Shown here: positions 25,301 through 36,172 of the stretch, piece by piece | Layout: each line of letters begins with the position of its first letter | Numbering within the stretch: the stretch's first letter is position 1 | From: Helopsaltes ochotensis | Lineage: Eukaryota > Chordata > Aves > Passeriformes > Locustellidae | Reading direction: 5' to 3' | DNA length: 64,000 nt | NCBI GenBank assembly: GCA_013400155.1 | Contig: VXBM01000023.1 | Span: 1,105,349-1,169,348 of the forward strand | The notes under the pieces: model-generated | The model's database searches: none | What the model saw: the letters and a program-made list of their open reading frames with translations, nothing else | What the model was told of the DNA's origin: nothing | Translations under genes and position numbers: made by a program

Positions 25301-28300
25301 AAGCTGATTTGAACTTCAATACTGCTTTAGGAATTGGTCTAACTCCTGCAGGGTGGAAAAGACCACATCTTTTTCTTTCTCTGAAGTTAGCTTTATTGTT
25401 TATCTTATGCATGCATGTTTTATATGTCTAAACCACATGAAACACACATTATACAAAAATAGAATATATATATCTAACCCCTCCCCTCCTTTTATATACA
25501 TGTACTGTAAATATGTATAAACACTCAGAGTACATACTGAGATTGCCCTTCCCTGAGATAAGCATATGGTCTTCTGTTTCAGCATTCCCCTGGAGCAGTG
25601 GAATAAGCTCTAGGGACAGAGATGGATTAGTCTTGGTATAAATGTTTTTCCTGGTCTTTGTTTCCTGGAAGGCCCATCCTGTGCCTCCATCTGCCCTGTG
25701 AGCTTGAAATTTTCCATGTGGATTCATTCCCCAGGTTCTTCCAGAATGGTGCTTATAGGGAAGTGCAAATGAGTGAGTTGAGAGAGGAGAATACATTTTT
25801 GATCTCTTTTTTTCCCCTGGCCAATTTCAATGAAAGAGCAGTTTTTGGAGGATGGAGCATCTGACCTGTCTAATTTTATCTGTAGGGATGCAGATCCATC
25901 TTTTCAAAGCTGTTTTCAAAGTGACTCTGATAACAGGACTGCCTACAGATAGGGCTGCAATGATTATTCAGAACATTAATCAGGGAAAAAAATTATGCCA
26001 GTTACTGATTAACTAATTACTGCAATCAAATATTCTCTTCTCTCTTTGGAACGTTGGGCACGGCACTGAGAAAAGGCGACAACAACAACAAAACCCCTCA
26101 ACACAGGAAAGAGTTTCTTTATTCTTTTGTGAGCTGGGGGAGAGTTCCAGCTGCAGGAGACAGGGGGTCCCAGAAGACCCCAGAGGGGTCCAGCTGGGCC
26201 CCCTCTTTCCCTGTTTTCATTCCAGTGCATCTTTGCCTGCTCCAGCTTGTGATTTACAGGAAAAACCAGGAAGGAACATCCAGCGTTTCATTAAGGGAGA
26301 AGCATTTGAAAGTGACCTCTGATAATGGCCATCAATTAAGATTCAGCAAGTGAGCTGAGCTCCCTGCTTCTGCCCCCCTGGAAACCACAGCAGAGGCTGC
26401 ATCCTCCCCTGCACTTGCAAGGAGGAAACTTTCCAGGAATCTTCTTTTGTCCAGATTTCCCACTGTTCCCTCTGGAGGGTAATGTGGAATAAAGCAGGAA
26501 TAGAGGGTAAAGGACAACTGACTGGAGTCTGTGTGACACTCTGAAGGCATTGCTAACACCCCAGCTTGCTTCAGAGGAGGTTTGGAAAGCACACTTGGAG
26601 GTAATACGTGAAAGAGGGACAGACTGTGTTTTCCTTCAACAAGCAGTACGTGGTCTTGGTCTGTTTGCATCCCTTGCTTGGTAAGGTTAATGCATTTTAG
26701 GATCAAGTGGGCTGTAGTTCTGCCTCCTCTTCGGGAGGGAAACTTCCATCCAGTCCTCTAGCAACAGCACTTCCTATCGAGCAGAGGTTAATCATGAAGT
26801 GTTTTGTCCATTCCAAAGCTTTCATGTCTTGCTGAATGCCAGTCCAACAGCTGCTCTGCAGGCGGTGTATCCGTTCCACATACATCACTGCAATGGTTTT
26901 CAGTCTGAGCCCTGCAGATTCCTGGAAGTCCACAGACTGCTCCCTCAGGATGTTCAGATGATAATAAAGAAACATGAATGCAGTCTTACTCTTGTTCTAC
27001 AGGAAATAAATAACACTTACATTGGATTTTTTTTAAGGAGCTCATAAACTGAAAAGAATGGTTTAATTCATTGATGTGGATGTTTCATCTCATGTTCAAG
27101 GCTTTTTTTCTAATTGTAGATGTTAGACATTCTGTCTGGAGACATTAAGGGAAGAAGATGGGTCAGAAAGGATTTTCTAGTGAAAGGAAAATATACCACC
27201 TGAGAACTAGAGCGGGTTTTTTTGGGTTTTTTTTGGTAACTACATTTTCATTGGTTTTCCATGTTATGTCTCCTACATCACTATCACAGACTTGGAAGGG
27301 TGGTCTGAAGCTCCAGCTCTCCATACTTCATCTCCACGCTGCATTTTCACACTTTCCACTGTTGGTGGGGGCATCCCACATCCACTGCTTCAGGCACAAT
27401 TTGGAGACTTAGCATATGCTCTTGTATCACTGTCAGAGAGCCACAGAGGTAAGAGTTGTTCAGATACCACTGACAGTAAAACGTGGTCTGCAAAACTTTG
27501 CTATGGGTATTATCGTACAAACAAGGAGAAAAAAAAGTCTAAACTTGACAGTGAGGCACTAAAATGAAAAGTTGAAATGCAAATCAGATGTAAAGTCAGT
27601 ATGAGATTTGCAGGCATTTGACACTACAATAAATGACAACCCACAAGTGGTCAGCGCTTGTCAGTCCAGGAAGATAAAGCAAAATCTCAAAGTTGGATAA
27701 TGTGCTTTGGATTTTTTTTTCATTAGTGGTTATGTAGAGATCTTGACATTCTCTTCAGAGGTATTTGAATTTCAGAATGGTTGAAGTTTGTCTGTTGTTC
27801 AGAAGTTCAGGGGCAAAAAAAAAAAGAAATTAAAAGAAATAGAAAAGCCTTAGATGTTAATTGCTATTTATTCAAAATGTAATAGCTGCAGAGCCTGAAA
27901 TTCATACCAGATTCAGAAATGAGAACATGCTTCATAATAATTGCTATTTCATACTGCTTGATCCTTAATTTTTTTTATTTTAAAAAGCAGTAAGAATTCC
28001 TTTCTAGTGTTACTGACACCCACTCAGCCACCTACTCACATCCCACAAGCATACACACAAAATTTGCCCTTAAATTTTACTGGACATTGAAAATCTCTTC
28101 CCTTTTTGTAGCTTTGAAACATTAATTATTTCAAGTATTTTAATTTTTTGGTATTAAGGGAAATTTTGTCTGACACTCAGCAGTAAGTTTTTCCCTTTCC
28201 AACACATATGCAGTGCATAGAGCAGAACTGCAGAGCACACATCCATGGTGTGCATTTATTAGGGTCAGATCTGGGAAGTTGGGCTGACTATCAAATTGGG

Positions 28301-28384
28301 GGAAGGGATTAGTCCCTCTATTTGGCACTCATGAGGACGTACCTAGTGTCCACTGTCCAGCATGAGATTGCTCTATAAATGTAG
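22331..28384. other. Unique non-coding sequence
   Basis: No coding exon, RNA or repeat family is recognised in about 6 kb. Open frames are all under 130 codons and lack domains. A moderately G+C-rich strip lies at 26100-26450 and A+T-rich stretches lie at 24.1-24.5 kb, 25.2-25.6 kb and 27.6-28.2 kb. Confidence 0.5.
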
Positions 28385-28800
28385 GAGCTTGAAAAACTGT
28401 AGGGAGTCCAGTGCAGGGTTACCAGGATGGTTGGAAGCTGCAGCACACAGTGCAGAGAGTGAGGCTGAGGGAAACTCAGTTTAGTCTTAAGCAGGGAAGA
28501 CAAATGGGACATCTAACTGTTGTTTTCTACTGCCTAAAAGCGTTGGTAGTGAAAATGCTTTACCCAGAGAAGTCAAAAGGCGTAAGGTAGTCATCACACA
28601 TGAATTGAAGCACACAGAATTTTAGCTGAACAGAAGGAAGAAGTTTTTCACCAGGAGGGTGATCATAAGAGAGGTGCCCAGCGAGGCAGTGGGAACCCCA
28701 TCCTTGGAGATGTTCAAAATTCACCTTCACAAGGCCGTGTATAACCCAACTCAACTTCAAAGTTAGCAGGAGGTAGAAGGTCGCTTCCAACCTGGATTAT
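28385..28800 (+). mobile_element. CR1 LINE 3' fragment, diverged (sense)
   Basis: The order of landmarks is that of the 3' part of a CR1 element in sense. There is a 'tccagtgcagggttaccaggatggttggaagctg' type block (28408 onward), 'gaggctgagggaaactcag' (28461-28479), 'gaaggaagaagtttttcaccaggagggtgatca' (28634-28666) and 'ggcagtgggaaccccatccttgga' (28686 onward). It ends with 'aggtcgcttccaacctgg' (28777-28794). The terminal 'attctgtg' unit is degraded. Indels are frequent, so this copy is older than the ones at 32.2 and 39.7 kb and has no coding capacity. Confidence 0.85.
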
Positions 28801-29294
28801 TCAGCAATTCTTTATTTTGCTCCTTTCTCCACCCAAGGTTGCTACTACACAGTGCTGCACTCATGGTTACATAGAAACTACTGAAAAAATGCTTTTCTGA
28901 AATGCCATCGTATCTTCATCTTGGGAGGCAGGACCTGAAACTGAGTTGTATAAAGCCACCTTAAGAGCACCTTACAAAGCAGGTGCTTTCTCCATACGCA
29001 TGGTTGATTTTGCAGAAAATTGGAAAGAACTTGTGAAGGGAATGTGGTTTCTTTGTCCAAGTCTCTGGAAGCCAACACAATCCCCAATAAGCCTATCAGA
29101 TCCCAGAGTGAGATTTATCTGGATCCATCCTTTGCAATTGGGATTTCTTTTTTCCCAAATACACTCGAGTACTCTCAGAGGCAGAGATGCAGCATGTTGG
29201 TAACTTCTGCCCTCTCCCTTCAGTTGCTTGCAGCTAGCCTTAGACTACTAAGAAGGAAACTAGACCAAATTTGCTTTTAGAGAGGGAAGGCTGC

Positions 29295-29322
29295 GGAATG
29301 GGCTCTGCAGGTGGCCCATTCC
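29295..29322. repeat. Perfect 9-bp inverted repeat, 10-nt loop
   Basis: GGAATGGGC (29295-29303) is mirrored by GCCCATTCC (29314-29322), with a 10-base loop between. Five of nine pairs are G:C. There is no following T-run and the setting is a vertebrate genome, so a bacterial-type terminator is excluded. The stem is too short for a microRNA precursor. Confidence 0.6.
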
Positions 29323-29327
29323 CTGAA

Positions 29328-29373
29328 ATACATATACATTCATATATGTATGTATATGTGTGTGTGTGTGTGA
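29328..29373. repeat. TATG/TG microsatellite
   Basis: An alternating purine-pyrimidine tract runs from 'atacatatacattcatatatgtatg' into eight or so TG units. Such tracts are length-polymorphic and can adopt left-handed DNA under supercoiling. Confidence 0.85.
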
Positions 29374-32164
29374 ATGTGACCCTTTGTCCACAGATATTAT
29401 CTGCCTAGTAGGAGCATAGCTTGTTAATTTTGATTATAATCACAACTGTTCATCAGACAAGGGGGAAAAGGTTTGAAAATCAGACTGTTGAAATCCTCCC
29501 CTTTCTCCACACAGAAAGGGAAAATGTTGCCGTTCCAAAACATCCAGCACATATCTCAGGTGCTGGCTCCAGCATCCTCCTGTAGGGACACACAGCTTCT
29601 CTGCCTGTCCTTCCCTCTCTCTGGCCAGTCCTATCCACCTGCAGTCTCTCTGTCCTTTCCCACAGTCCTCAAATCCCTTTGACCCAGCCTGGACATCAAT
29701 ATTTGTCATACCAGCACTGGTATGTGCTGGGAATTCCTGAGTGGAGCCTGACACCTGAAAATGCCTGGGCAAGAGGAGGACAGAGAAATTGTCTGTGTAA
29801 TGCAGAAGTTTTTTGAAGGGAAGCTATGATCAGTGCACGCTCTCCCCTCAAGAAGAGTAACTTGCTGAGCCCCCAGCCAGATGGGAACGTGAACTGTGTC
29901 GCAAGAAGTGTGAACTGGTTTTATTCAATTTTAAACAGAGCATTACTATATTCTAAATCCATAATCTCTGCATGATCCTGCCTGTGCAGTCAAGGGGAGT
30001 AAGAATAGGAAATATAACCACAGCTATGGCTTAGGCAGAATATATCCTTCCAACAGAGCTCCATGGGGTTACAGTTGTGGCTGCCACTGACAGGACTCCC
30101 TCGTGTCCTGAGTCTAGCAGCCATCCCACTGGGGAAGATCTAGGCCTGTCAGAGCCCCATTTTGCATCTGCCCTTTGTGCACTGCTCCCTTTTGAAAGGC
30201 ACTGTAGAAACATTAGGGATTATTAGAGAGGATGAAACTGCATGAGGGAGTATTAAATATTTATTCCCTTGTACTCTTCATTTGGATTATTTGAAAATTC
30301 ATTCCTTAATTGGCTTATTCTGCTCACAAAAGTAGGGCTATGCTGCTGGCTGTGGCTCCCACTCTTTACTGTTATTCTTCCTGATCTCTTCTGTAGAGCA
30401 AGGCCTTGGTCAGAGGTGGGGCAGATGGCGCAGGAGACCCTGTAGATACAAATAAGAAGACACTGTCCTTTTGCTGCTGCTGCTACAAATTCAGACTATG
30501 AAAAAACAAACAGATGGAGCATGGCAAAAAGGGTCACAAAGTACAGTCAAAGTGATCAGAGCTGTTGCTGGCAGCCACAGGGGCAGCATAATCATAGGCT
30601 CTTTTTGCCTTTTTTTTTTTCCCCTAAAGATATATTTCGATTGTGCAACACTGTTTGGAGTGTATTGGTCAGAGATGGAGAAGGATGTGCAGGGACACTT
30701 GGAAGGACGACAGCAGAGAGAGGAGATGGCAGGAGCAGGGAGCAATGGTCAGGATCAGGTAACTGGCAAACTAGACAGACACAAAAAGAAATAAGGCCAT
30801 GTTCCAGCTGCCGAGATGAGTAAGGCAGCTGAGGGAGTGTGTTGCTGGGCCTGCAAAAGGCTGAGAAAAGCTGCCGGGTTCAGTACTACACATTCTAATG
30901 GACTTCAAAGTCCTGGAGCCTCCATTTCATGGTCCAAAGCTGCTTTGGCCAGAAACTAACACGAATGTGTAAGTGTTCTATAGGACAACTACCTGCATAC
31001 AGTTTCTTCCTTGAGTTCTGGCCCAGGATTGCCAAGCACGGTGATAAAAGCCCATGAGACTGCCTCCAATTATGTTGCAACTTGCATGAGCACCAGAGTC
31101 TCCAAACACAGTGCTGTGCAGGGGACCAGCATGGACCCAGGGGGATGAAAGAGAAGGGACTAAGGAAGAAATAAACTGGGGATTAACTCAGGTGAAAGGG
31201 AACATCTGAAGGGAGAAGGTAAAAGGACATGGAGAAATATCACACTGTGGTGAATGGGAAGCTCTGCACTCTCACCCCAGCTGGGAGAGGCTGGCAAAGT
31301 CCGGTGGCCAGGAACTGAAGGGGACAGTGAGTGGAAAGCATGGAAAGAGCTGGAGAGGCAGAAGCTTACTGTAGTGATAAAGAGGAAAATGACAGATGAA
31401 AAATAAAGCCCTAGAGAGGGATGAAACAAGTTCTTTAACTAATCAGCTTGTCCAGATGAGCAAGAGGGTTAATCCAGCTATGACAGAGTGAAAAGCTAAA
31501 TACATGGGGCAGGGCCAGCCTGGCTGGAGAAGCACTGTCTAATTCCCCTCCAAAGGAAAAGACAGTGAGGAAGGCAGAGCCAGGGCAGGGCTGTGAATGG
31601 CTGGGAAAGACCCAGAAGCTGGGGTTCTTCTCCTGCTCTCTGAGGAGCATGTGGCAGCACAGTCACTATGTGGCTGTGGCCCTCCCTTCTTGAGCAGCAG
31701 GAAAGGCAGAACTTCTCTTCACAGCTGGAAGAAGATGTTCCTCTTCAGGACTCTCTTGTAGCTCTCTTTCTGGGTTTGTTCCTGGGCAAAAGAGAAGTTA
31801 CACCATGTAAAACCAACCTCATGTATTATAGGGTAAATGATGTATTTGCCCAGGGTATCTGGGCAGTGCAGCTGACAGAGTCCTTAATTCTCTGTGGTAG
31901 CTGGAGGTAGCTGCCCATGGGCTGTGCTACTGCCCCAGCTGCTCCTACAGACACGGGATGTGCTCCAGGACGTCTCACCTTTTGGGGTGGCTTTCTCATT
32001 TCAAGCTATATTTGTGCCCCTAGGACATGTAACCTGGCAGATGGGGGAAAGGAGGGATAGGTTAGATACTGCACAGTGAATATAATAATAATTGTTCTCA
32101 CAAATGATAATAGGTTTGGTTTGGTTATTCTCTTCTACAGAGTTCCCTTTCATTTCCCCAGCGA

Positions 32165-32432
32165 AAAGTTCAAGGACATAGCCACAAGGTGCACCAGGGG
32201 AGGTTCAGACTGGACATCAGAAGGAATTTCTTCACAGAAGAGTTTGTTAAGTATTGGAATGGACTGCCCAGGAGCCTGGTGGAATCACCACCTCTGGGGT
32301 GTTTAAGGAAAGTCGGGACGTGGAATGCAGTGCCATGGACTAGTTGACAACGTGGTACTCGATCATAGGTTGGACTCAATGATCTCTGAGATATTTTCCA
32401 ACCTAAATGATCCAGTGATTCTGTGACGCTAA
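32165..32432 (+). mobile_element. CR1 LINE 3' end (sense)
   Basis: A well-preserved CR1 3' end. It contains 'ttcagactggacatcagaag', 'aatttcttcacagaagagtt', 'ggaatggactgcccagga', 'ggtggaatcaccacctctgg', 'tgtttaaggaaagtcggga' and 'tagttgacaacgtggtactc'. It closes with 'ggttggactcaatgatct', 'ttttccaacctaaatgat' and 'attctgtga'. Only about 270 bases remain. The layout resembles CR1 subfamilies with the 'ctagttgac' motif, but I do not assign a subfamily name. Confidence 0.95.
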
Positions 32433-35400
32433 AAGAGCCCTATATCAATCACCCTGATATCACTTCCGATTGACTTCAGATTGGCATGAGAACTTGGCTG
32501 CTTTTTACCAAGCCGGACAAAAACCAAAGGTGAGGGCATACGAAGGAGCAGTCTCCAAAGGCAGAAAGGAGAAGGTAAAAGGCACTGCCTTCAGAAGGCC
32601 AGTTGCCAAAGGAGAAATCTGACAGCCAGTCAGTCTGCTATTTATCTGCCTCTGCAACAACCAAAGGGAAGAAATCCTCCAGCAGGGAATAGGCGAAGGA
32701 ATGGTTATCATTTTGTTGCTCTTTTGTTTTTTCTTTTTTCTCTGATACCTATTATCAGCTGTGTTGAAAAGGCAAAATTTACAATCCTGACTCAGGATAT
32801 GGGCTGCATCCAGGTCCATAACTATTCCTAATGCTGAAAGGTAAGATGTAGGAGATATAATTATTTTGTATTATGGTATCTTTTGCGTTTGCTGCAGGAG
32901 ATGTGTCAGAGAATTAGAAGGCTGAATTCTGCTTTCTCGCCCCCCCTGGAATATACCTATCAATTTCCAGCAAGACTGCTACCCATTTGCACCATGGCTG
33001 GCAGGAGCAGCTCTTTGGTACACAGCATTATGGCAGAATGACACAGTGCAGGAGAGGAAACGTGGTCTGCAGCGGCTTGAAACAAAGATCTTAGTGACCA
33101 GAGGCTGCACCCCCTGTGTGCACGGGGGACAGGGCCCTGTGGGTGACTTTTAACACGCAAGTCACTCACCAGTAGATAATGCACAATTTTCTAATAATGG
33201 AGCCAGAAGCCATACACTGGAAATGTTTCTGAGCACAATGGCATGCTTCTGTAGTTGCAGCCCAGGAGGCATGAAGCAGTGAATTAGGATGAGAATCTCA
33301 GCAAGAAATTCTCTCTCTGGGAGGCAGGCTGCAAGAGAGACAGCTCCTCTTATTGCTGTTATTACAGCCTTTGAAAGGTTATCAGACCTTCTCCATCCTG
33401 TTGTCCTGCCAGAGGGGATGGGTACCTGAGGAGTTCCTCACACTCAGCTGGCACAGGTCTTGTGTATTAAGTCATCATCCCCAGACCATCCCTGGCACTG
33501 GGCATATGAGGGATATGGGAAAAGTGGGGAATCATTGTGCCTTCACTATCCCCTATAGGTGGATAATCCCTAAGGGTTTACATAAATTTGCCATTGTTGG
33601 TGATCCCCAGGATTTCTTTTCTCTGCTCCAGGACCTACAACCAGTAAAAAAATGGGTAGAGAATTACTATGGTTTAGCTTCCTCCTTTGCTGTCTGAGTT
33701 GCCAGAGCTCATCTGCAAACCTGGGTCAATACATTATCTGTCCTTCCTTCAAACTCTCTGCAGAGATAATACAAGCAATGTCATCCTTTTCTTACAAAGG
33801 GAAAAACAAAGGGCATACACTGTGTTTTTGTCTGATGTTAGCTGGGAAGTTGGTGACAAGGCTGGGAAACAAATTTTGCAGTCTGGATACAGCTTCACCG
33901 TCCTCATGACATGGTCCTTGCACTTCAATTAGAGGTGGCAGACAGCAGGTAAGAGGAATGAAAGCCACAGGGATTTCAAAGGAAAAGCTCCCTGTCTTTA
34001 TGTTTGGTCTTCAGGATTTTTGTGACAGTAAAGAACAACACTGAGGCAAAAATGCCTGGACCAGCAGGGCTGTGCTGCACGTGGATCTCTATCAGTTTTG
34101 TAGGCATGAAGAGGTTTAGAAGACTACAAGTATGGGATGGCAGGAAATGGGTCACAGGTTGGCACTGGAAGCTGCATGGCTATAAACCACTCAGCAACAG
34201 ACAGTTAAGAAATGCAGCTGGGCAGGTGTTCTGGAGCTGCCCAAAACCAGTAATCTTGGGTAACTAAGAGAACAACGAACAACTATCTTCCATACATAAT
34301 ACATTTGGATGTAACGTGGGGTTGCAAACCAATGAAAAAAGAGCAAGGTATAGAAACAGATATATAAAATAGACCCCAACAGGACTCTAGAGTGAGGAAG
34401 ATGGAACCATCAACATGAACATCACATTTTTCAGGTGAAGGACTCCAAATGTTGAAGACACACCATGACAAACCCCATTGCCTCCCACCAGAGAGAAGCC
34501 ACCACCATCAAGATCCAGAGGAACAAGGGAAAGGGGAGCACAGGAGCAGGAAAGGAGTGCCAACTGAGAAGTTTAAAGTGCATTATTACTACTATTGAGG
34601 GCTTTTTTCTCTACAGAAGTATGCTTCCTTTTTGTGTTACAGTCAGATCTGGAGTGTTATTCTTGGATTACACTGTTAAGACTTCGATTATACTAGCAAC
34701 GGATTCTTGGGTTTAAATACATAAGTAAAAATATGTGTACATGTGCTCTCATTTCCGTTGTGCCTATAGACAAGAACTTGCATGTAATATTTGATTTAAA
34801 CTTCCTGCAGATGGAAGATTTTTCTGGAATTTAAATTTAGTCTGTTTGCTACAGCCAACTAATGCATTCAGCCCACAGGAAAATCCAAAGAGGTATTACT
34901 TCACTAAAAGAAGAAAACTGGAAACTGGAAAGAATTTAAAGGGTAAACTTTACCTGCTCCTTTTTTTTAAGAGAATTGACTAGAAAGTGTGTTTCAGAGT
35001 GACCCCTGCACTTTCTCTGAAAAAAAAAAATACTAGATCTAGGTGAAAAAGAGCAAAAATCATCTGCATAAGAGCTTAAATGGAATAGTCCTCAGCCTTG
35101 TGCAAATTGAAACATATGTCATTTAGCCAAAATAAATTCCCTAATACTCCTTAGTTATTTTGACATTTAAATCCTCCATCACATGCTTCTGAGAGTTCTT
35201 CTGTCTGGTGCTGGGAAGAGCCCAAGTGCATTTAAGCAAGATATGCCAGGGTCTGCAGCGGGTTTTCCAGGACAAAAGTGACTTATATAAAGATTTTGCT
35301 CTGTTGCATTTCAGTGACTGAGTAAGGGTCTAGTTTTGAATAAAGGAGGCATAACTACAAACACATCTGAACACCAGTGCTTCATTTAAGATTGTTCTTC

Positions 35401-35559
35401 CACATTACCTCATGAGCAGGACATCCTTATCGCCTTGCAGGATGCTCCTCCCTAACTCTAACAGCTCCCATCACAAATCTCCATGGTTCATGAAGTCTGG
35501 TTGGGTTTCAATGCTGTGTAAACTGACTGCAGTGGAGGCAGGGACTCAGGGCTGGCGCT
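32433..35559. other. Unique non-coding sequence
   Basis: No gene or repeat family recognised. 34.7-35.2 kb is strongly A+T-rich. Open frames are short and lack domains. The sequence turns abruptly G+C-rich at about 35.56 kb. Confidence 0.5.
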
Positions 35560-35975
35560 TTTTTATCTTTCCGAACACCCTCTCTCCTTTTTGAACTGAG
35601 TGCCGAGGAGGCAAGCGGCTGTGCGGGTAATTAGGTCTGTTTGCTCTCCATCCTGTGCTCTGGTCCTCCCTGGTTGTGCCAGGATGCGGGGATGCCGGCG
35701 GGGCAGAGGTGCCCGGGGATGGCTGTGCGTGCCGGGCGCCCGCTCCGCTGCTCCGTCTCCCTCTGAAGGAGGCAAGAAGCCAGATGGCCGAGCAGCCACC
35801 CGAGCATTCCAACTGTGCACCCTGTCACTGCGTGTGTGGGAGTGGGGGAGAGGCAGGAAACATAATGTTTGAGGTTATCGGAGAGACGCGGTCTGATAGC
35901 TGCTGGAATGGACAGCATTTGTACACAGAAGGAGCACGCGCGTGGTACGCGGCATGCATTAACCATGAGGTGGGG
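35560..35975. promoter_or_regulatory. Short internal CpG island, probable promoter
   Basis: About 400 bases are clearly richer in G+C and CpG than the surrounding tens of kilobases. The densest runs are at 35690-35755 and 35930-35955. In warm-blooded vertebrates an isolated unmethylated island of this size usually marks a transcription start, often an alternative first exon or a lncRNA. I see no TATA box. The plus strand offers an ATG-to-splice-donor open frame inside it (listed next), which favours plus-strand transcription. A chance G+C-rich patch cannot be excluded. Confidence 0.45.
35784..35969 (+). other. Candidate first coding exon, 62 codons, unidentified
   Basis: Inside the CpG island an ATG in good context (gccagATGG, 35784) opens 62 codons ending at GAG|gtgggg (donor at 35970), a phase-0 boundary. 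The frame stays open upstream to about 35655. The predicted start is 'MAEQPPEHSNCAPCHCVCG', Cys-rich near residues 11-18, then a mixed soluble stretch; I see no signal peptide or membrane segment. I do not recognise the protein. The open frame could also be 5'UTR or a chance frame, since G+C-rich DNA has few stops. Confidence 0.25.
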
Positions 35976-36094
35976 AGCAGGGGGAGCCCACTGGCTGCTG
36001 GATATTGGCTCGCTCAGCTGGAGAGCTGCCTTGGCTCTTCCTTTTGAAATATGTGATGGGAGGCTGGGGTGCTTGGTGGCCAAGAGAGCCAGGC

Positions 36095-36172
36095 AGCAGT
36101 TGAGAGAGTCAGGCTCTACCCTTAGCCCTGCTGCTGACTTGTGACTGTGACTTTGCACGCACCTGGTCAAGA
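36095..36172 (+). mobile_element. MIR-type SINE fragment (sense)
   Basis: The stretch 'gagagtcaggctct..', 'agccctgctgctgacttg' and 'gtgactgtgactttg' follows the order of the central part of the tRNA-derived MIR consensus, with a few indels. The rest of the element is not recognisable. MIR relics are ancient in amniotes. Confidence 0.5.

Larger units (their letters stand above)
28801..32164. other. Unique non-coding sequence with small simple repeats
   Basis: No gene recognised. A short hairpin and a TG/TATG microsatellite are listed separately. A CTG run lies at 30472-30482. The 30.5-31.7 kb region is purine-rich on the plus strand, which creates overlapping open frames without domain content. 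Confidence 0.5.

Noticed and set aside
26700..27050. Possible unidentified old repeat or exon
   Set aside because: Both strands are open over short spans, but no family landmark or splice pair could be matched.
29295..29322. Hairpin as a microRNA precursor or bacterial-type terminator
   Set aside because: A 9-bp stem is far too short for a pre-miRNA, and the setting is a vertebrate genome.
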